Part shown: piece by piece, positions 19,958 to 29,583 of the stretch
Position numbering within the stretch: the first letter of the stretch is position 1
Layout: each line of letters begins with the position of its first letter
Assembly (NCBI RefSeq): GCF_008056315.1
Contig: NZ_VRKQ01000021.1
Span: 1-64,000, forward strand
Source of the DNA: Seonamhaeicola maritimus
GTDB taxonomy: Bacteria; Bacteroidota; Bacteroidia; Flavobacteriales; Flavobacteriaceae
Direction: 5' to 3'
DNA: 64,000 bases
Notes under the pieces: model-generated
Told to the model about the DNA's origin: nothing
What the model saw: only the letters and a program-made list of their open reading frames with translations
The model's database searches: none
Program-made: the position numbers and the translations under genes

Positions 19958-22144
19958 TTAAACCAATCCGTGGTCAGACAAAGGCAAACTTCTATAACGT
20001 TTACCAGTTGCCTTAAATATAGCGTTAACTATAGCCGGTGCTATTATGGGTACTCCGGGTTCACCAACCCCCGTTGGAGGCTCATTGCTATCAATGACTT
20101 CAACGTGAATATCAGGCGCTTGCGACATTCTTGTCATTCGGTAATCATGGAAATTACTCTGCTCAATGGCTCCGTCTTTAGCTGTTATTTTCCCATAGAA
20201 AGCCAATGACATTCCAAAAATAGCCGAACCTTCCATCTGGGCTGTAATAGTATCCTTGTTAATTGCAGTACCACAATCAATCGCCATATTTATTTTATGG
20301 ACTTTAAGACTGCCATCAGTAATTGAAACCTCAACCGCAGCAGCTAAATGTGAGTAAAAACTATAATGTACCGCCAGACCAATAGCATGTCCTTCTGGTA
20401 ATGGTTTACCATAACCAGCGTTTTTAGCCGTAGTTTTTAGTACATGTTTTAATTTTGCTGTGTTATACTTATAAGGGTCTTTAGTATCTTGTATACGGTC
20501 TCTTCCTATTAAATTCAATCTAAAATCAAGCGGGTCTTTTCCTGCTACATGTGCCAACTCATCAGCAAACACATTAATGGCAAACCCATGAGGAATATTG
20601 ATTACGGAACGCAACCACCCTATTCTAACATGAGCATCGGCCTTTCCTGTTTCAATTTGCATGTTTGGCACATCATAAGGCACATCCTTAGCACTTCTGG
20701 CTTCCCAAGCTTGTGGCAAATTTTTTCCTGGTGTAAAAGTTGAGCCAATAGTTGGTAATGCAAAACGATGCAACCAACCTGTTACATTGCCTTTTGAATC
20801 TAGAGCACCTTTTAAATATTGGGATGAAACGGTATGATAATAACTATGTTGAATATCATCTTCGCGTGACCATACCACTTGAACTGGCCCATTGATAGCC
20901 TTAGAAATAGCTGTAGCCTCAACAATAAAATCGGGCTTCGCCTTTCTACCAAAACCGCCACCTAAAAAAGTAACGTTAATGGTAACGTTGGCTTCTTCTG
21001 TATTCAAAAAATTAGCGACTTCTCTTCGAGCAGCTTGCGGTGATTGAATAGGTGCCCAAACCTCACAGGTGTTACCGTTTACTGATGCTACAGCATTAGG
21101 CACTTCCATTGGAGAGTGGGCCAAATGAGGTAACCGATAAGTGGCCTCAACTGATTTATTTGAACTTTGGAAAGCGCTTTCAATATTGCCAATGCTCTTT
21201 TCAACATGGCCTGGTTTATGAACATTGGCCGTGATGCTTTTCATGTAAGCTTCGGAATTATAAGAGTCATTGGCTCCTGTATCCCATTCAACTTTCAAAG
21301 CATCTCTACCTTTAAATGCTGCCCAAGTGTTGGTAGCAATCACAGCTACACCACCTAAAGGCCCAAAAGCCTTTCTTAACATGGGCACCTCAACAACATC
21401 AACAACACCTTTTACCTTTAATGCTTCGGTTTTATCAAAAGATTTTACGGTTCCATGTGCTACCGGACAACGTTTAATGGCGGCAAACTTCATATTTGGT
21501 ATCCGTTTATCCAATCCAAATACGGCACTTCCATTTGATAAACTCTCTACATCAATACTTGGCAGGTTCTTGCCTATATATTTAAAATCTTTAGGTGATT
21601 TTAGTTTTACTTTTTCAGGGACTTCTAAGGTTTTAGCAATATCTACCAATTCCCCAAAGCCTATTTTCTTTCCACTGGTATGAACTATAAAATGGTTTTC
21701 TGCAGTACACTCAGATTCAGGAACATTCCATGACTTAGCTGCCGAAGTAATTAGCACCGATTTCACGGTAGCTCCCATTTGACGCATCTTTTGAAAGAGC
21801 GTTCTAACACTTCGGGAACCATCGGTATTTTGATTACCGTATTTTTTATCGCCAGTGGCTTGTTTTACAGTTACCTTATCCCAATCAGCTTCCATTTCAT
21901 CTGCAATGACTGAGGTTAAAGACGTACGTACGCCCTGTCCCATTTCGGAGCGTGAAGCAACCAATATCAAACTACCATCAGAATTTAACTGAACAAAAAG
22001 GTTGGGATTAAATTCTGAAATAACTTCAGCTTCGTCTTCAAATTTTGAAAATGAATACACCGTAGAAGCCAATACCAATCCTCCAGAGGCCAATCCAATA
22101 CCTTTTATAAAACCACGTCTACTTATATTTTTAATGGGCTCCAT
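19958..22144 (-). CDS. molybdopterin-binding hydroxylase, large subunit (xanthine dehydrogenase family)
   Basis: 728 residues. A twin-arginine signal (SRRGFIKGIGLASGG, residues 8-22) exports the folded holoenzyme. The Mo-pterin domains resemble isoquinoline 1-oxidoreductase large subunits (IorB type). The catalytic base is probably Glu695 in GVGEPGVP, and GGGFGRKAKPDF lies in the cofactor region. The reaction in this family is water-derived oxygen insertion at an aldehyde or heterocycle carbon. Next to sugar-acid genes, oxidation of an aldose to its acid or lactone is the best inference. The small subunit gene is 2 bases upstream. No FAD-subunit gene is present. Confidence 0.88.
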   Translation of the reverse strand: MEPIKNISRRGFIKGIGLASGGLVLASTVYSFSKFEDEAEVISEFNPNLFVQLNSDGSLILVASRSEMGQGVRTSLTSVIADEMEADWDKVTVKQATGDKKYGNQNTDGSRSVRTLFQKMRQMGATVKSVLITSAAKSWNVPESECTAENHFIVHTSGKKIGFGELVDIAKTLEVPEKVKLKSPKDFKYIGKNLPSIDVESLSNGSAVFGLDKRIPNMKFAAIKRCPVAHGTVKSFDKTEALKVKGVVDVVEVPMLRKAFGPLGGVAVIATNTWAAFKGRDALKVEWDTGANDSYNSEAYMKSITANVHKPGHVEKSIGNIESAFQSSNKSVEATYRLPHLAHSPMEVPNAVASVNGNTCEVWAPIQSPQAARREVANFLNTEEANVTINVTFLGGGFGRKAKPDFIVEATAISKAINGPVQVVWSREDDIQHSYYHTVSSQYLKGALDSKGNVTGWLHRFALPTIGSTFTPGKNLPQAWEARSAKDVPYDVPNMQIETGKADAHVRIGWLRSVINIPHGFAINVFADELAHVAGKDPLDFRLNLIGRDRIQDTKDPYKYNTAKLKHVLKTTAKNAGYGKPLPEGHAIGLAVHYSFYSHLAAAVEVSITDGSLKVHKINMAIDCGTAINKDTITAQMEGSAIFGMSLAFYGKITAKDGAIEQSNFHDYRMTRMSQAPDIHVEVIDSNEPPTGVGEPGVPIIAPAIVNAIFKATGKRYRSLPLSDHGLV

Positions 22145-22146
22145 AC

Positions 22147-22605
22147 TTAACTTTTATTGTTTTGTTCAACACAATGTTTAATGGCTCCCTTTATTCTGGT
22201 ATATGTACCACATCTACATATGTTACGGGACATATTGCTGTTTATATCTTCCTCACTAGGATTGGGATTGTTATTCAGCATAGCAGTGGACGTAATTAAC
22301 TGTCCTGATTGACAAAAGCCACACTGAGGCACGTTCAATTCCGCCCAAGATTTCTGAAGGGCCTGTAAATTTTCGGTTTCCCCTTCAATGGTTATGATTT
22401 CCCTTCCTTGCATAGCAGAAACAGGCATCTGACATGAATTAACAGCAGTACCATCCATTAAAACCATACAAGCACCACATAAACCTTTACCACATCCAAA
22501 CTTAGTTCCTGTATACCCAATGATATCTCGGATTACCCACAATAAAGGCATGGAAGGGTCCACATCCACTTGATGTTCTTTTCCATTGATTTTTAATGTT
22601 ATCAT
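22147..22605 (-). CDS. [2Fe-2S] small subunit of the Mo-hydroxylase
   Basis: 152 residues with both expected iron-sulfur clusters: the plant-ferredoxin type (Cys38, Cys43, Cys46, Cys58) and the alpha-helical type (Cys95, Cys98, Cys130, Cys132, in CGFCQSG and NICRCGT). It has no signal of its own, so it should travel through Tat bound to the large subunit. It lies 9 bases after the aldolase stop. The pair lacks an FAD subunit, as in IorAB-like enzymes that feed cytochromes. Confidence 0.92.
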   Translation of the reverse strand: MITLKINGKEHQVDVDPSMPLLWVIRDIIGYTGTKFGCGKGLCGACMVLMDGTAVNSCQMPVSAMQGREIITIEGETENLQALQKSWAELNVPQCGFCQSGQLITSTAMLNNNPNPSEEDINSNMSRNICRCGTYTRIKGAIKHCVEQNNKS

Positions 22606-22614
22606 AAAGAGATT

Positions 22615-23631
22615 TTATTTTTTAGAATCGTTAAGCATATCTAATGCCACATCTACTATCATATCTTCTTGACCTCCTACCATGTTTCTCTTTCCAAGGG
22701 CTTCTAAAATATGTCTCGTATCTATACCATAGCGCTTGGCAGCGCGTTCTGAATGCAATAAAAAACTGGAATATACGCCAGCATATCCCAAAGATAGGGT
22801 TTCCCTATCTACACGTACAGGACGCTGTTGTAACGGACGAATAATATCATCGGCCGCATCCATAAGGATGTATAAATCACTATTATGTTTAGCACCCATT
22901 TTATTTAATACGGCAACCAATACTTCCAACGGACAATTACCAGCACCTGCTCCCATACCGGCTAAGGAAGCATCCAATCTAGTAGCCCCATGTTGCATGG
23001 CTACAACAGTATTTGCTACCCCTAAACTCAGGTTATGGTGACAGTGAATACCTACTTCTGTTTCTGGGTTTAATTCATTTCTGAAGGCTTTAATACGTTC
23101 TGCAACTCCGTCCATAAGAAGAGCACCAGCAGAATCTGTTAAATAAACACAATTGGCACCGTAAGATTCCATTAATTTAGCCTGTTCTACTAAAACAGAT
23201 GGCTCAACCATGTGAGACATCATCAAGAAACCGCCTACGTCCATCCCCAACGATTTTGCCTTTTCTATATGCTGGGCAGATACATCAGCTTCGGTACAAT
23301 GGGTAGCTATTCTCACGCTTTCCACGCCTAAATCTCTCGCTTTTTTCAAATCTTCTATAGTTCCTATTCCTGGTAGTAAAAGCGTAGTTAATTTTGCATG
23401 AGTCAAACTATCTGCAATACCTTCTAACCACTCCCAATCTGTATGAGCTCCAAATCCGTAATTAAAACTTGCTCCAGCTAACCCATCTCCATGTGCAATT
23501 TCAATGGCGTCAACTTTTGCATCATCTAATATTTTCGCCAATTCTGCAACTTGTTCTTTAGAGTATTGATGACGTATAGCATGCATACCATCTCTTAAAG
23601 TAACATCTTGTATATATAGTTTTTGATTCAT
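22615..23631 (-). CDS. 4-hydroxy-2-oxovalerate aldolase (DmpG/BphI/MhpE family)
   Basis: 338 residues, the normal length. The N-terminal [13 protein letters not shown] (residues 11-23) contains the Arg-Asp-His active-site set, and HCHHN at 196-200 supplies metal ligands. The reaction is retro-aldol cleavage of 4-hydroxy-2-oxopentanoate to pyruvate and acetaldehyde. Family enzymes also accept longer 2-oxo-4-hydroxy acids, which leaves room for sugar-derived substrates. It follows its channelling partner, the acylating dehydrogenase, by 2 bases, the standard arrangement. Very close match to bona fide meta-pathway aldolases. Confidence 0.93.
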   Translation of the reverse strand: MNQKLYIQDVTLRDGMHAIRHQYSKEQVAELAKILDDAKVDAIEIAHGDGLAGASFNYGFGAHTDWEWLEGIADSLTHAKLTTLLLPGIGTIEDLKKARDLGVESVRIATHCTEADVSAQHIEKAKSLGMDVGGFLMMSHMVEPSVLVEQAKLMESYGANCVYLTDSAGALLMDGVAERIKAFRNELNPETEVGIHCHHNLSLGVANTVVAMQHGATRLDASLAGMGAGAGNCPLEVLVAVLNKMGAKHNSDLYILMDAADDIIRPLQQRPVRVDRETLSLGYAGVYSSFLLHSERAAKRYGIDTRHILEALGKRNMVGGQEDMIVDVALDMLNDSKK

Positions 23632-23633
23632 GA

Positions 23634-24569
23634 TTAAGCATTTTGATATTTTAATTGGGCTATTTTTTCGGCTGTGGCTTTAGCTGCTGAAGTCATAATA
23701 TCTAAATTTCCTGCATATTCTGGCAGGTAATGCCCTGCACCTTCAACTTCTAATAACACCATTGTTTTAAGACCATACCGATAACCTAAACCTTCGATAA
23801 ATACAGGTTTATCTTCTGGAATTTCATCAAACTGAACCTCTTGGTGTAATCGATAACCTTTCACATATTTTTGAACTTCCGTTACCATATCGGTTATACT
23901 TTGTCTGATAGCATCCTTATCACCATGTTCACTTAAAGTCAATACGGTATCGCGCATCATCAAAGGTGGTTCAGCAGGATTTAAAATGATAATGGCCTTG
24001 CCTTTATCAGCACCTCCAATTTTTTCAATAGCTTCTGAAGTCGTTTCGGTAAACTCATCAATATTGGCTCTGGTTCCCGGTCCTGCAGATTTACTTGCAA
24101 TAGAGGCTACAATTTCACCGTAATGAACCTTTGCGACCTTAGAAACTGCAGCCACAATTGGAATGGTAGCTTGACCTCCGCAAGTAACCATATTTACATT
24201 ATCTCCTTCTGTAATAGCATCGGAATTAACCGGGGGAATTAAGTATGGCCCCACCGCAGCTGGCGTTAAATCAATCATTTGTTTATCTGAAAATGCCTTT
24301 ATCTTGTCATAATTGTAAAGGTGGGCTTTTGCCGAAGTAGCATCAAATATGATATTAATATCTCTAAATTCATCCATTTTTATAAGTCCGTCAACACCTT
24401 CATGAGTTGTTGCTGCTCCCATTCTCTTTGCTCTGGCTAAGCCATCTGAATTAGGGTCAATTCCAACCATAACAGACATCTCCAAAACATCAGAATATCT
24501 TAATATTTTTATCATTAAATCTGTTCCAATATTACCAGAACCGATAATTGCACATTTTACTTTTTCCAT
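23634..24569 (-). CDS. acetaldehyde dehydrogenase (acylating), DmpF/BphJ family
   Basis: About 311 residues from the ATG at 24569; an upstream GTG at 24590 overlaps the previous gene and is less likely. A Rossmann motif GSGNIGTDL lies at residues 10-18 and the catalytic Cys130 in [10 protein letters not shown]. It converts acetaldehyde, CoA and NAD+ to acetyl-CoA and forms a tunnel-linked complex with the aldolase encoded next. Its presence argues that the aldehyde product of the pathway is acetaldehyde or a close analogue (propanal or glycolaldehyde are alternatives). Confidence 0.93.
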   Translation of the reverse strand: MEKVKCAIIGSGNIGTDLMIKILRYSDVLEMSVMVGIDPNSDGLARAKRMGAATTHEGVDGLIKMDEFRDINIIFDATSAKAHLYNYDKIKAFSDKQMIDLTPAAVGPYLIPPVNSDAITEGDNVNMVTCGGQATIPIVAAVSKVAKVHYGEIVASIASKSAGPGTRANIDEFTETTSEAIEKIGGADKGKAIIILNPAEPPLMMRDTVLTLSEHGDKDAIRQSITDMVTEVQKYVKGYRLHQEVQFDEIPEDKPVFIEGLGYRYGLKTMVLLEVEGAGHYLPEYAGNLDIMTSAAKATAEKIAQLKYQNA

Positions 24570-24579
24570 AGTTATATTT

Positions 24580-25368
24580 CTACCTATCACTAAATTTTAT
24601 CGAAACACTGCCTAATCCACTTATAGTAGTCACAACTTCGTCTCCTGGACTAATAGTTGCCATTGGACCAAGAGCTCCAGAAAGAATAACATCACCTGCT
24701 TTTAAAGGACGACCTAATTTTGCCATGATTTTTGCCAACCATAATGTGGCATTAATAGGAGACCCCATACATGCGGCACCGGTACCTTCAGATACTTTTT
24801 CACCATTAACAAACATTTCCATACTACAACCAGTCAAATCTAAATTCTCAAGTTTCACTGGCTTATGCCCTAACACAAAATGACTTGCCGAGGCATTATC
24901 TGCAATAGTATCCGTAATCTTTATATCCCAATTGGCTATTCGGCTGCCAACAATCTCAATAGATACCAATGCATAATCAATAGCCGAAATAACATCAGCT
25001 GCTCCTATTTGCGAGTTAGACAAATCTTCTTTTAAAACAAAAGCAATTTCAGCCTCAGCTTTAGGCTGCATTAGTAAATTATAATCTACTTCAGACCCAT
25101 TTTCCAACTCCATATCGTCGAATAACACTCCAAAATCTGGTTGATCAACACCCAATTGTTTTTGTACAACAACCGAAGTTAAACCTATTTTACTACCAAC
25201 TATTCTGGCACCTGCTTTATGGCGGCGTTCTGTATTAATATCTTGAGTAGCATAAGCTGCCTCAATGTCTTCAATTCCAATAACCTCTCTTACTGGAGAA
25301 CAATAGCTTCTTGTTTGAGAAGCTTCATATAGCCTATTGGCCATTTCTTTAATTTTATTATTATCCAT
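24580..25368 (-). CDS. 2-oxopent-4-enoate hydratase-like enzyme (MhpD/DmpE, FAH superfamily)
   Basis: 262 residues, normal length. GSKIGLTS (residues 54-61), [11 protein letters not shown] (82-92) and the Asp/Asn-rich [12 protein letters not shown] are typical of 2-hydroxypentadienoate hydratases with a divalent metal site. The family reaction is hydration of 2-oxopent-4-enoate to 4-hydroxy-2-oxopentanoate, the aldolase substrate. The same superfamily includes 2-keto-3-deoxy-pentonate dehydratases, so a dehydratase role on a sugar acid is a real alternative. It shares a distant resemblance with the protein at 28816-29583; in meta pathways these two kinds form a complex. Confidence 0.85.
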   Translation of the reverse strand: MDNNKIKEMANRLYEASQTRSYCSPVREVIGIEDIEAAYATQDINTERRHKAGARIVGSKIGLTSVVVQKQLGVDQPDFGVLFDDMELENGSEVDYNLLMQPKAEAEIAFVLKEDLSNSQIGAADVISAIDYALVSIEIVGSRIANWDIKITDTIADNASASHFVLGHKPVKLENLDLTGCSMEMFVNGEKVSEGTGAACMGSPINATLWLAKIMAKLGRPLKAGDVILSGALGPMATISPGDEVVTTISGLGSVSIKFSDR

Positions 25369-25382
25369 TGTTTTTATCTTCT

Positions 25383-25724
25383 TTATAACATTGAATTATT
25401 AACGAATGTGGCTCTCTCAAATTCTCTGATGTTAATTGATATTTTTGGAACATCAGGAAACATTTCTTTGAGTAAAGCAATAACATTTTTTGAAAAGGTT
25501 TTTTTATTATCCAAGGTTCTCCCTTCCAAAATATTGGCAAAAATGTAAATGAAATCATCTTTTCCTCCTAAAGTAGTATAATATTTATAAGGAATAATCC
25601 TAACCATTACATTATTCTCAAATGAATCTACAGCAGTTACCGTATTATAAATACTTTGAATTATTTTATCAGGGTCAAGCTTTTTTAAAATATTTTCTGA
25701 ACATTCTACAATTAAATGTGGCAT
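25383..25724 (-). CDS. 5-carboxymethyl-2-hydroxymuconate isomerase-like tautomerase
   Basis: 113 residues. The N-terminus MPHLIVECS places Pro at position 2, which becomes the catalytic N-terminal proline of the tautomerase superfamily once Met is removed. The length and the MPHLIVE start fit the CHMI/HpcD type rather than the 62-residue 4-oxalocrotonate tautomerase. It would interconvert enol and keto forms of an unsaturated 2-oxo acid. It lies between the GntP permease (19 bases) and the hydratase (14 bases). Confidence 0.8.
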   Translation of the reverse strand: MPHLIVECSENILKKLDPDKIIQSIYNTVTAVDSFENNVMVRIIPYKYYTTLGGKDDFIYIFANILEGRTLDNKKTFSKNVIALLKEMFPDVPKISINIREFERATFVNNSML

Positions 25725-25743
25725 TAGTAATTTAATTTTCTGT

Positions 25744-27081
25744 TTAACAAATAAATAATGATGCGCCCCAAATTATTAGACCAGAGGTTAGTCCTACAAC
25801 TAAGGTACCTCTAGTATACAATTTGTATCCTGTTTTTGTATCGAAATTTGACATAGATGTTACCACCCAAAATCCGCTATCATTAGCATGAGATACTACG
25901 GCTGCTCCAGCTCCTATAGCTAGAACCACAAATACTTTTTGAATTTCTGTATCAAAACCAAGAGTTCCTAATAAAGGAGCCATAATAGATGCTGTGGTAA
26001 TTAAAGCTACCGTTGAAGACCCTTGGGCCGTTTTAATTACAGCACATAATAGAAACGGTAGTAATATACCTAAATTTAGACCCGACACTAAGTTGGTAAC
26101 CGAATCTGCCATTCCGCTATTTTGTAATACGGTTCCAAAAATACCTCCTGCTCCGGTAATCAATAAAATGTTTGAAGCTTCTCCTAATGATTTTCCAATC
26201 CATCCTGAACCTGAAAACATTTTAGCATCAATTTTTTTAGGAAGCATAAACGAAAGGAGCATACCTATTAAAAGGGCTATTGTAGGTGTGCCAATGAAAC
26301 TTATGAAGTATAAAAACCCTTCTGTCATGGCTTCTTTTCCTAATTGAAAATCTAACACCGATTTGATTAGAATTAACACAATTGGTACAAGGATAGGCAA
26401 AAAAGACTTGAAACTACTTGGGGCATTTTTTAGTTTTTCCTTTACTTCAGCTTCGGTTACATCTGGATTGGGGTCAATGTAAGTTCGCTTTCCAATATAT
26501 TTTGAATAAATAATGGCTACAACCAAGGTTGGAATACCCACTAATAATCCTGCTAGCATTACCAAACCTACGTCTGCTTTTAAAATACCAGCTGCCGCAA
26601 TAGGACCTGGTGTTGGCGGAATTAAAATATGTGATATAAAAAGCCCTAATTTAAGGGCTACAGCTGTTCCTGCCAATGATAATCCTGCACGTTTGGTTAA
26701 GCTCTTGTTAAGTGGGCAAAGAATAATGAACCCACTATCTGAAAATACCGGTATTGATACTATAAAACCGGTTAACCCCATAGCCTCATGAACGCGGTTT
26801 TTTCCAATAACCCTCAAAATAACTTCAGAAAGTTTATATGCCGCTCCGGATTTCTCAAGGAATGTTCCCATAATAACCCCAAGAATAATAACTAAACCGA
26901 TTTTCCCAAGTGTTTTCCCGAATCCTCCATTTACCGAATCAACAATGGATTCAAAAGGTAGTCCAGAACAAAGTGCATAGAAAAACGCTGCCGCCAAAAG
27001 TGCTAAAAAAGGATGTATATTGAGTTTGGCCGTTAACCAAATGATGATGCCAATACTTAAAAATAGAAGTAAAATTGCCAT
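25744..27081 (-). CDS. GntP-family sugar-acid:H+ symporter
   Basis: 445 residues with 12 or more membrane segments. GTAVALKLGLFISH followed by ILIPPTPGPIAAAG is a hallmark of the gluconate permease (GntP) family. It would carry an aldonate or related hydroxy acid from the periplasm to the cytoplasm. That fits a scheme in which the exported Mo-hydroxylase and lipoprotein lactonase make the acid outside the inner membrane and the IlvD-type dehydratase meets it inside. Lies 17 bases after the dehydratase gene. Confidence 0.9.
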   Translation of the reverse strand: MAILLLFLSIGIIIWLTAKLNIHPFLALLAAAFFYALCSGLPFESIVDSVNGGFGKTLGKIGLVIILGVIMGTFLEKSGAAYKLSEVILRVIGKNRVHEAMGLTGFIVSIPVFSDSGFIILCPLNKSLTKRAGLSLAGTAVALKLGLFISHILIPPTPGPIAAAGILKADVGLVMLAGLLVGIPTLVVAIIYSKYIGKRTYIDPNPDVTEAEVKEKLKNAPSSFKSFLPILVPIVLILIKSVLDFQLGKEAMTEGFLYFISFIGTPTIALLIGMLLSFMLPKKIDAKMFSGSGWIGKSLGEASNILLITGAGGIFGTVLQNSGMADSVTNLVSGLNLGILLPFLLCAVIKTAQGSSTVALITTASIMAPLLGTLGFDTEIQKVFVVLAIGAGAAVVSHANDSGFWVVTSMSNFDTKTGYKLYTRGTLVVGLTSGLIIWGASLFIC

Positions 27082-27098
27082 ATTGAAATTAAATGATT

Positions 27099-28814
27099 TT
27101 AATTATCTTTAGAATTACCAACTAAAAAGTCAAGATCCACACCAAGATGCGCCTGTTCTACAGTATTTACATACAAGTTTGGATACCCTCTTTTCGCTTT
27201 TGATTCTGGAGCCACCCATTTTTCGCGTCGTCTTTGTAACTCTTCATCACTAATATCTACATTCAATTTACGATTTGGGACATCTAAAATGATAAGGTCC
27301 CCATTTTCAACCAATGCCAAGTTACCTCCAACTGCAGATTCGGGCGAAACATGTAACACCACAGTACCGAAGGCGGTTCCACTCATTCTTCCGTCAGAGA
27401 TTCTCACCATATCTTTAAAACCTTTCTCAAGGACTTTTTTAGGTAAGTCCAAATTGCCTACTTCTGGCATACCCGGGAATCCCACAGGTCCCACATTTTT
27501 CAAGACCATCACACTGTTTTCATCAATATCTAAATCGGGATCATCAATTTTATTTCTAAAATCATTCATATTTTCAAAAACAACTGCTTTTCCTGTATGA
27601 ACTAACAAGGATTCCGTAGCAGCCGATGGCTTTATCACAGCCCCATTTTTACATAAATTTCCTTTCAGAACAGCTATACCAGCCTCTTTTTGTAAAGGTT
27701 CAGATGGTTTATAAATAACATCTTCTCTAAAACAAATGGCATTAGCATTGTTTTCACCTAACGTTTTTCCATTCACTGTAATGACATCATTATGAAGATG
27801 TTCTTTCATATAATTAAGTACAACTGGTAAACCGCCGGCATCATAAAACTCTTCCATGAGGTATTTACCAGAAGGCATTAAATTCACTAGAAGCGGAATT
27901 TTACTCCCTAAATCGTCAAAGTCTTGTAAATTCAATTCAACTCCCATTCTTCCGGCAATGGCCTGTAGATGAACAATGAAATTTGTAGAACCTCCAATAG
28001 CAGCATTAATAATAATGGCATTCTCAAAAGCCTTTCTAGTAAGAATATTGGACATTTTAAGGTCCGCCTTGACCATGTCTACTATTTGTCTTCCAGAAAG
28101 TTGAGCCATGACTTTTTTTCTAGCGTCTACTGCAGGAATTGCTGCAGCACCAGGAAGCGTAAGACCTAAAGCCTCTGCCATACATGCCATGGAGGAAGCT
28201 GTTCCCATTGTGGTACAATGCCCCTCACTTCTAGCAGAACATACTTCAGCATCTTTTAAATCGTCTTCGGTCAACTCTCCACTATTAATTTTCTCTTTTA
28301 GTTTCCAGACATAGGTACCGTTGCCAATATTTTTTCCTCTAAATCTTCCATTCAACATAGCGCCCCCAGGCACCACAATGGTCGGAATATCTACACTGGC
28401 GGCTCCCATAATGGTAGCTGGTGTGGTTTTATCACATCCTGTTAATAGAACGACACCATCCAATGGATTTGAACCAATGCTCTCTTCTGCATCCATGCTC
28501 ATCAAATTCCTAAAGAGCATTGCCGTTGGTTTTATAATGGATTCCCCTGTACTCATAATGGGGAATTCCAAGGGATAACCATCAGCCTCAAGCACGCCTC
28601 TTTTAACAGATTCTGCTAAATCACGAAGATGTGTATTACATGGAGAAAGCTCAGACCATGTATTACAAATACCAATTACTGGTTTGCCATATGTATCTGC
28701 TGGTAGTCCTTGATTTTTTCGCCATGCTTTACGATGTACAAATCCTCCTTTTCCTCCTCCTGAAGGTGCAAACCATTCTTGACTTCTTAGTTTTTTATGT
28801 TCTTTATCCTTCAT
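27099..28814 (-). CDS. IlvD/Edd-family dehydratase, pentonate (L-arabinonate) type
   Basis: 571 residues. The [2Fe-2S] ligands are Cys59 (ELSPCN), Cys127 (TGCDKTTP) and Cys200 (GHCTTMGTAS). The opening KLRSQEWF, the NLMPSGKYLMEEFYDAGG block and the overall length match the sugar-acid branch (L-arabinonate/D-xylonate dehydratases) rather than the branched-chain amino-acid enzyme. It removes water from a 2,3-dihydroxy acid to give a 2-keto-3-deoxy acid. It is the committing step between the GntP permease and the meta-type enzymes. The exact substrate is not readable; this family can remove a tertiary C3 hydroxyl. Confidence 0.87.
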   Translation of the reverse strand: MKDKEHKKLRSQEWFAPSGGGKGGFVHRKAWRKNQGLPADTYGKPVIGICNTWSELSPCNTHLRDLAESVKRGVLEADGYPLEFPIMSTGESIIKPTAMLFRNLMSMDAEESIGSNPLDGVVLLTGCDKTTPATIMGAASVDIPTIVVPGGAMLNGRFRGKNIGNGTYVWKLKEKINSGELTEDDLKDAEVCSARSEGHCTTMGTASSMACMAEALGLTLPGAAAIPAVDARKKVMAQLSGRQIVDMVKADLKMSNILTRKAFENAIIINAAIGGSTNFIVHLQAIAGRMGVELNLQDFDDLGSKIPLLVNLMPSGKYLMEEFYDAGGLPVVLNYMKEHLHNDVITVNGKTLGENNANAICFREDVIYKPSEPLQKEAGIAVLKGNLCKNGAVIKPSAATESLLVHTGKAVVFENMNDFRNKIDDPDLDIDENSVMVLKNVGPVGFPGMPEVGNLDLPKKVLEKGFKDMVRISDGRMSGTAFGTVVLHVSPESAVGGNLALVENGDLIILDVPNRKLNVDISDEELQRRREKWVAPESKAKRGYPNLYVNTVEQAHLGVDLDFLVGNSKDN

Positions 28815-28815
28815 T

Positions 28816-29583
28816 TTATTTAGCTTGAAAGCTTAAACTTCCTAGATTTCCAAAAGTTGCTTGTACCGTATCACCATCATTTACAGGGATTGCTGATGTT
28901 GCCGCCCCAGCCAGAATAACCATTCCCTTTTTAAGCTCTTGCCCATATTTTAGAGCCAATCGAACTGCTTCAACAAGTGATTGAAAAGGATTGTCTAATA
29001 TTGCCTTAGAATTGCCAATTGCCTTAACTTCTCCATTTGTCCCAATAGTAATTTCAATATTAGACACATCGGTATCAGGGGAATACCATTTACCCAAAAC
29101 ATATCCAGAAGAAGAGCAATTATCGGCAATTACGTCTTCTAAGGAAAACTTAAAGTTTTTATACCTAGAGTCTATAATCTCAATAGCTGGTGCAAGTCCA
29201 TCAATATATGATTCAACCTCATTAATGGTAATATTACTGGTAATATCCTTTTTTAAAAGAAATGCAATTTCTGGTTCAGCTCTTGGGTGAATAAATTTAT
29301 TCATTGGTATATCACCTTCATTTTCAAAATGCATGTTATTAGTTAGCCTTCCCCATATCATATCATGAACACCCATTTGTTCCATTTTGGCTTTACTAGT
29401 AAATCCCATTTTTAAACCAGTTAAATTTTCACCACGAGCTAATCTTCGTTGAATACTTAAAGCTTGAATTTCATAAGCCTGATTTAATGTTATTTTTGAG
29501 GTATTGCTTATTTGAATTACTGGGTTGGCTACCTTAGCTGCATCATCCAGTATAGTCGAAAAGTTTTCTATGATTTGTTCCAT
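28816..29583 (-). CDS. 4-oxalocrotonate decarboxylase-like enzyme (DmpH/XylI, FAH superfamily)
   Basis: 255 residues. GLKMGFTSKAKMEQMGVHD (residues 57-75) with the following MIWGRL matches the decarboxylase branch more than the hydratase branch; RAEPEIAFLL and IEIIDSRY also fit. The family reaction is Mg-dependent decarboxylation of a vinylogous beta-keto acid. It is the first gene of the ten-gene operon and stops 1 base before the dehydratase starts. That it is cotranscribed first with the dehydratase suggests it acts on the dehydratase product (inference). Confidence 0.83.
   Translation of the reverse strand: MEQIIENFSTILDDAAKVANPVIQISNTSKITLNQAYEIQALSIQRRLARGENLTGLKMGFTSKAKMEQMGVHDMIWGRLTNNMHFENEGDIPMNKFIHPRAEPEIAFLLKKDITSNITINEVESYIDGLAPAIEIIDSRYKNFKFSLEDVIADNCSSSGYVLGKWYSPDTDVSNIEITIGTNGEVKAIGNSKAILDNPFQSLVEAVRLALKYGQELKKGMVILAGAATSAIPVNDGDTVQATFGNLGSLSFQAK

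Noticed and set aside
21270-21683. Plus-strand open frame of 137 codons inside the Mo-hydroxylase gene
   Set aside because: Shadow of the coding strand; no start context or recognisable domain.
27099-28814. Dihydroxy-acid dehydratase of branched-chain amino-acid synthesis (ilvD proper)
   Set aside because: The N-terminus, motif spacing and operon context match the sugar-acid dehydratase branch, and no other ilv genes are near.
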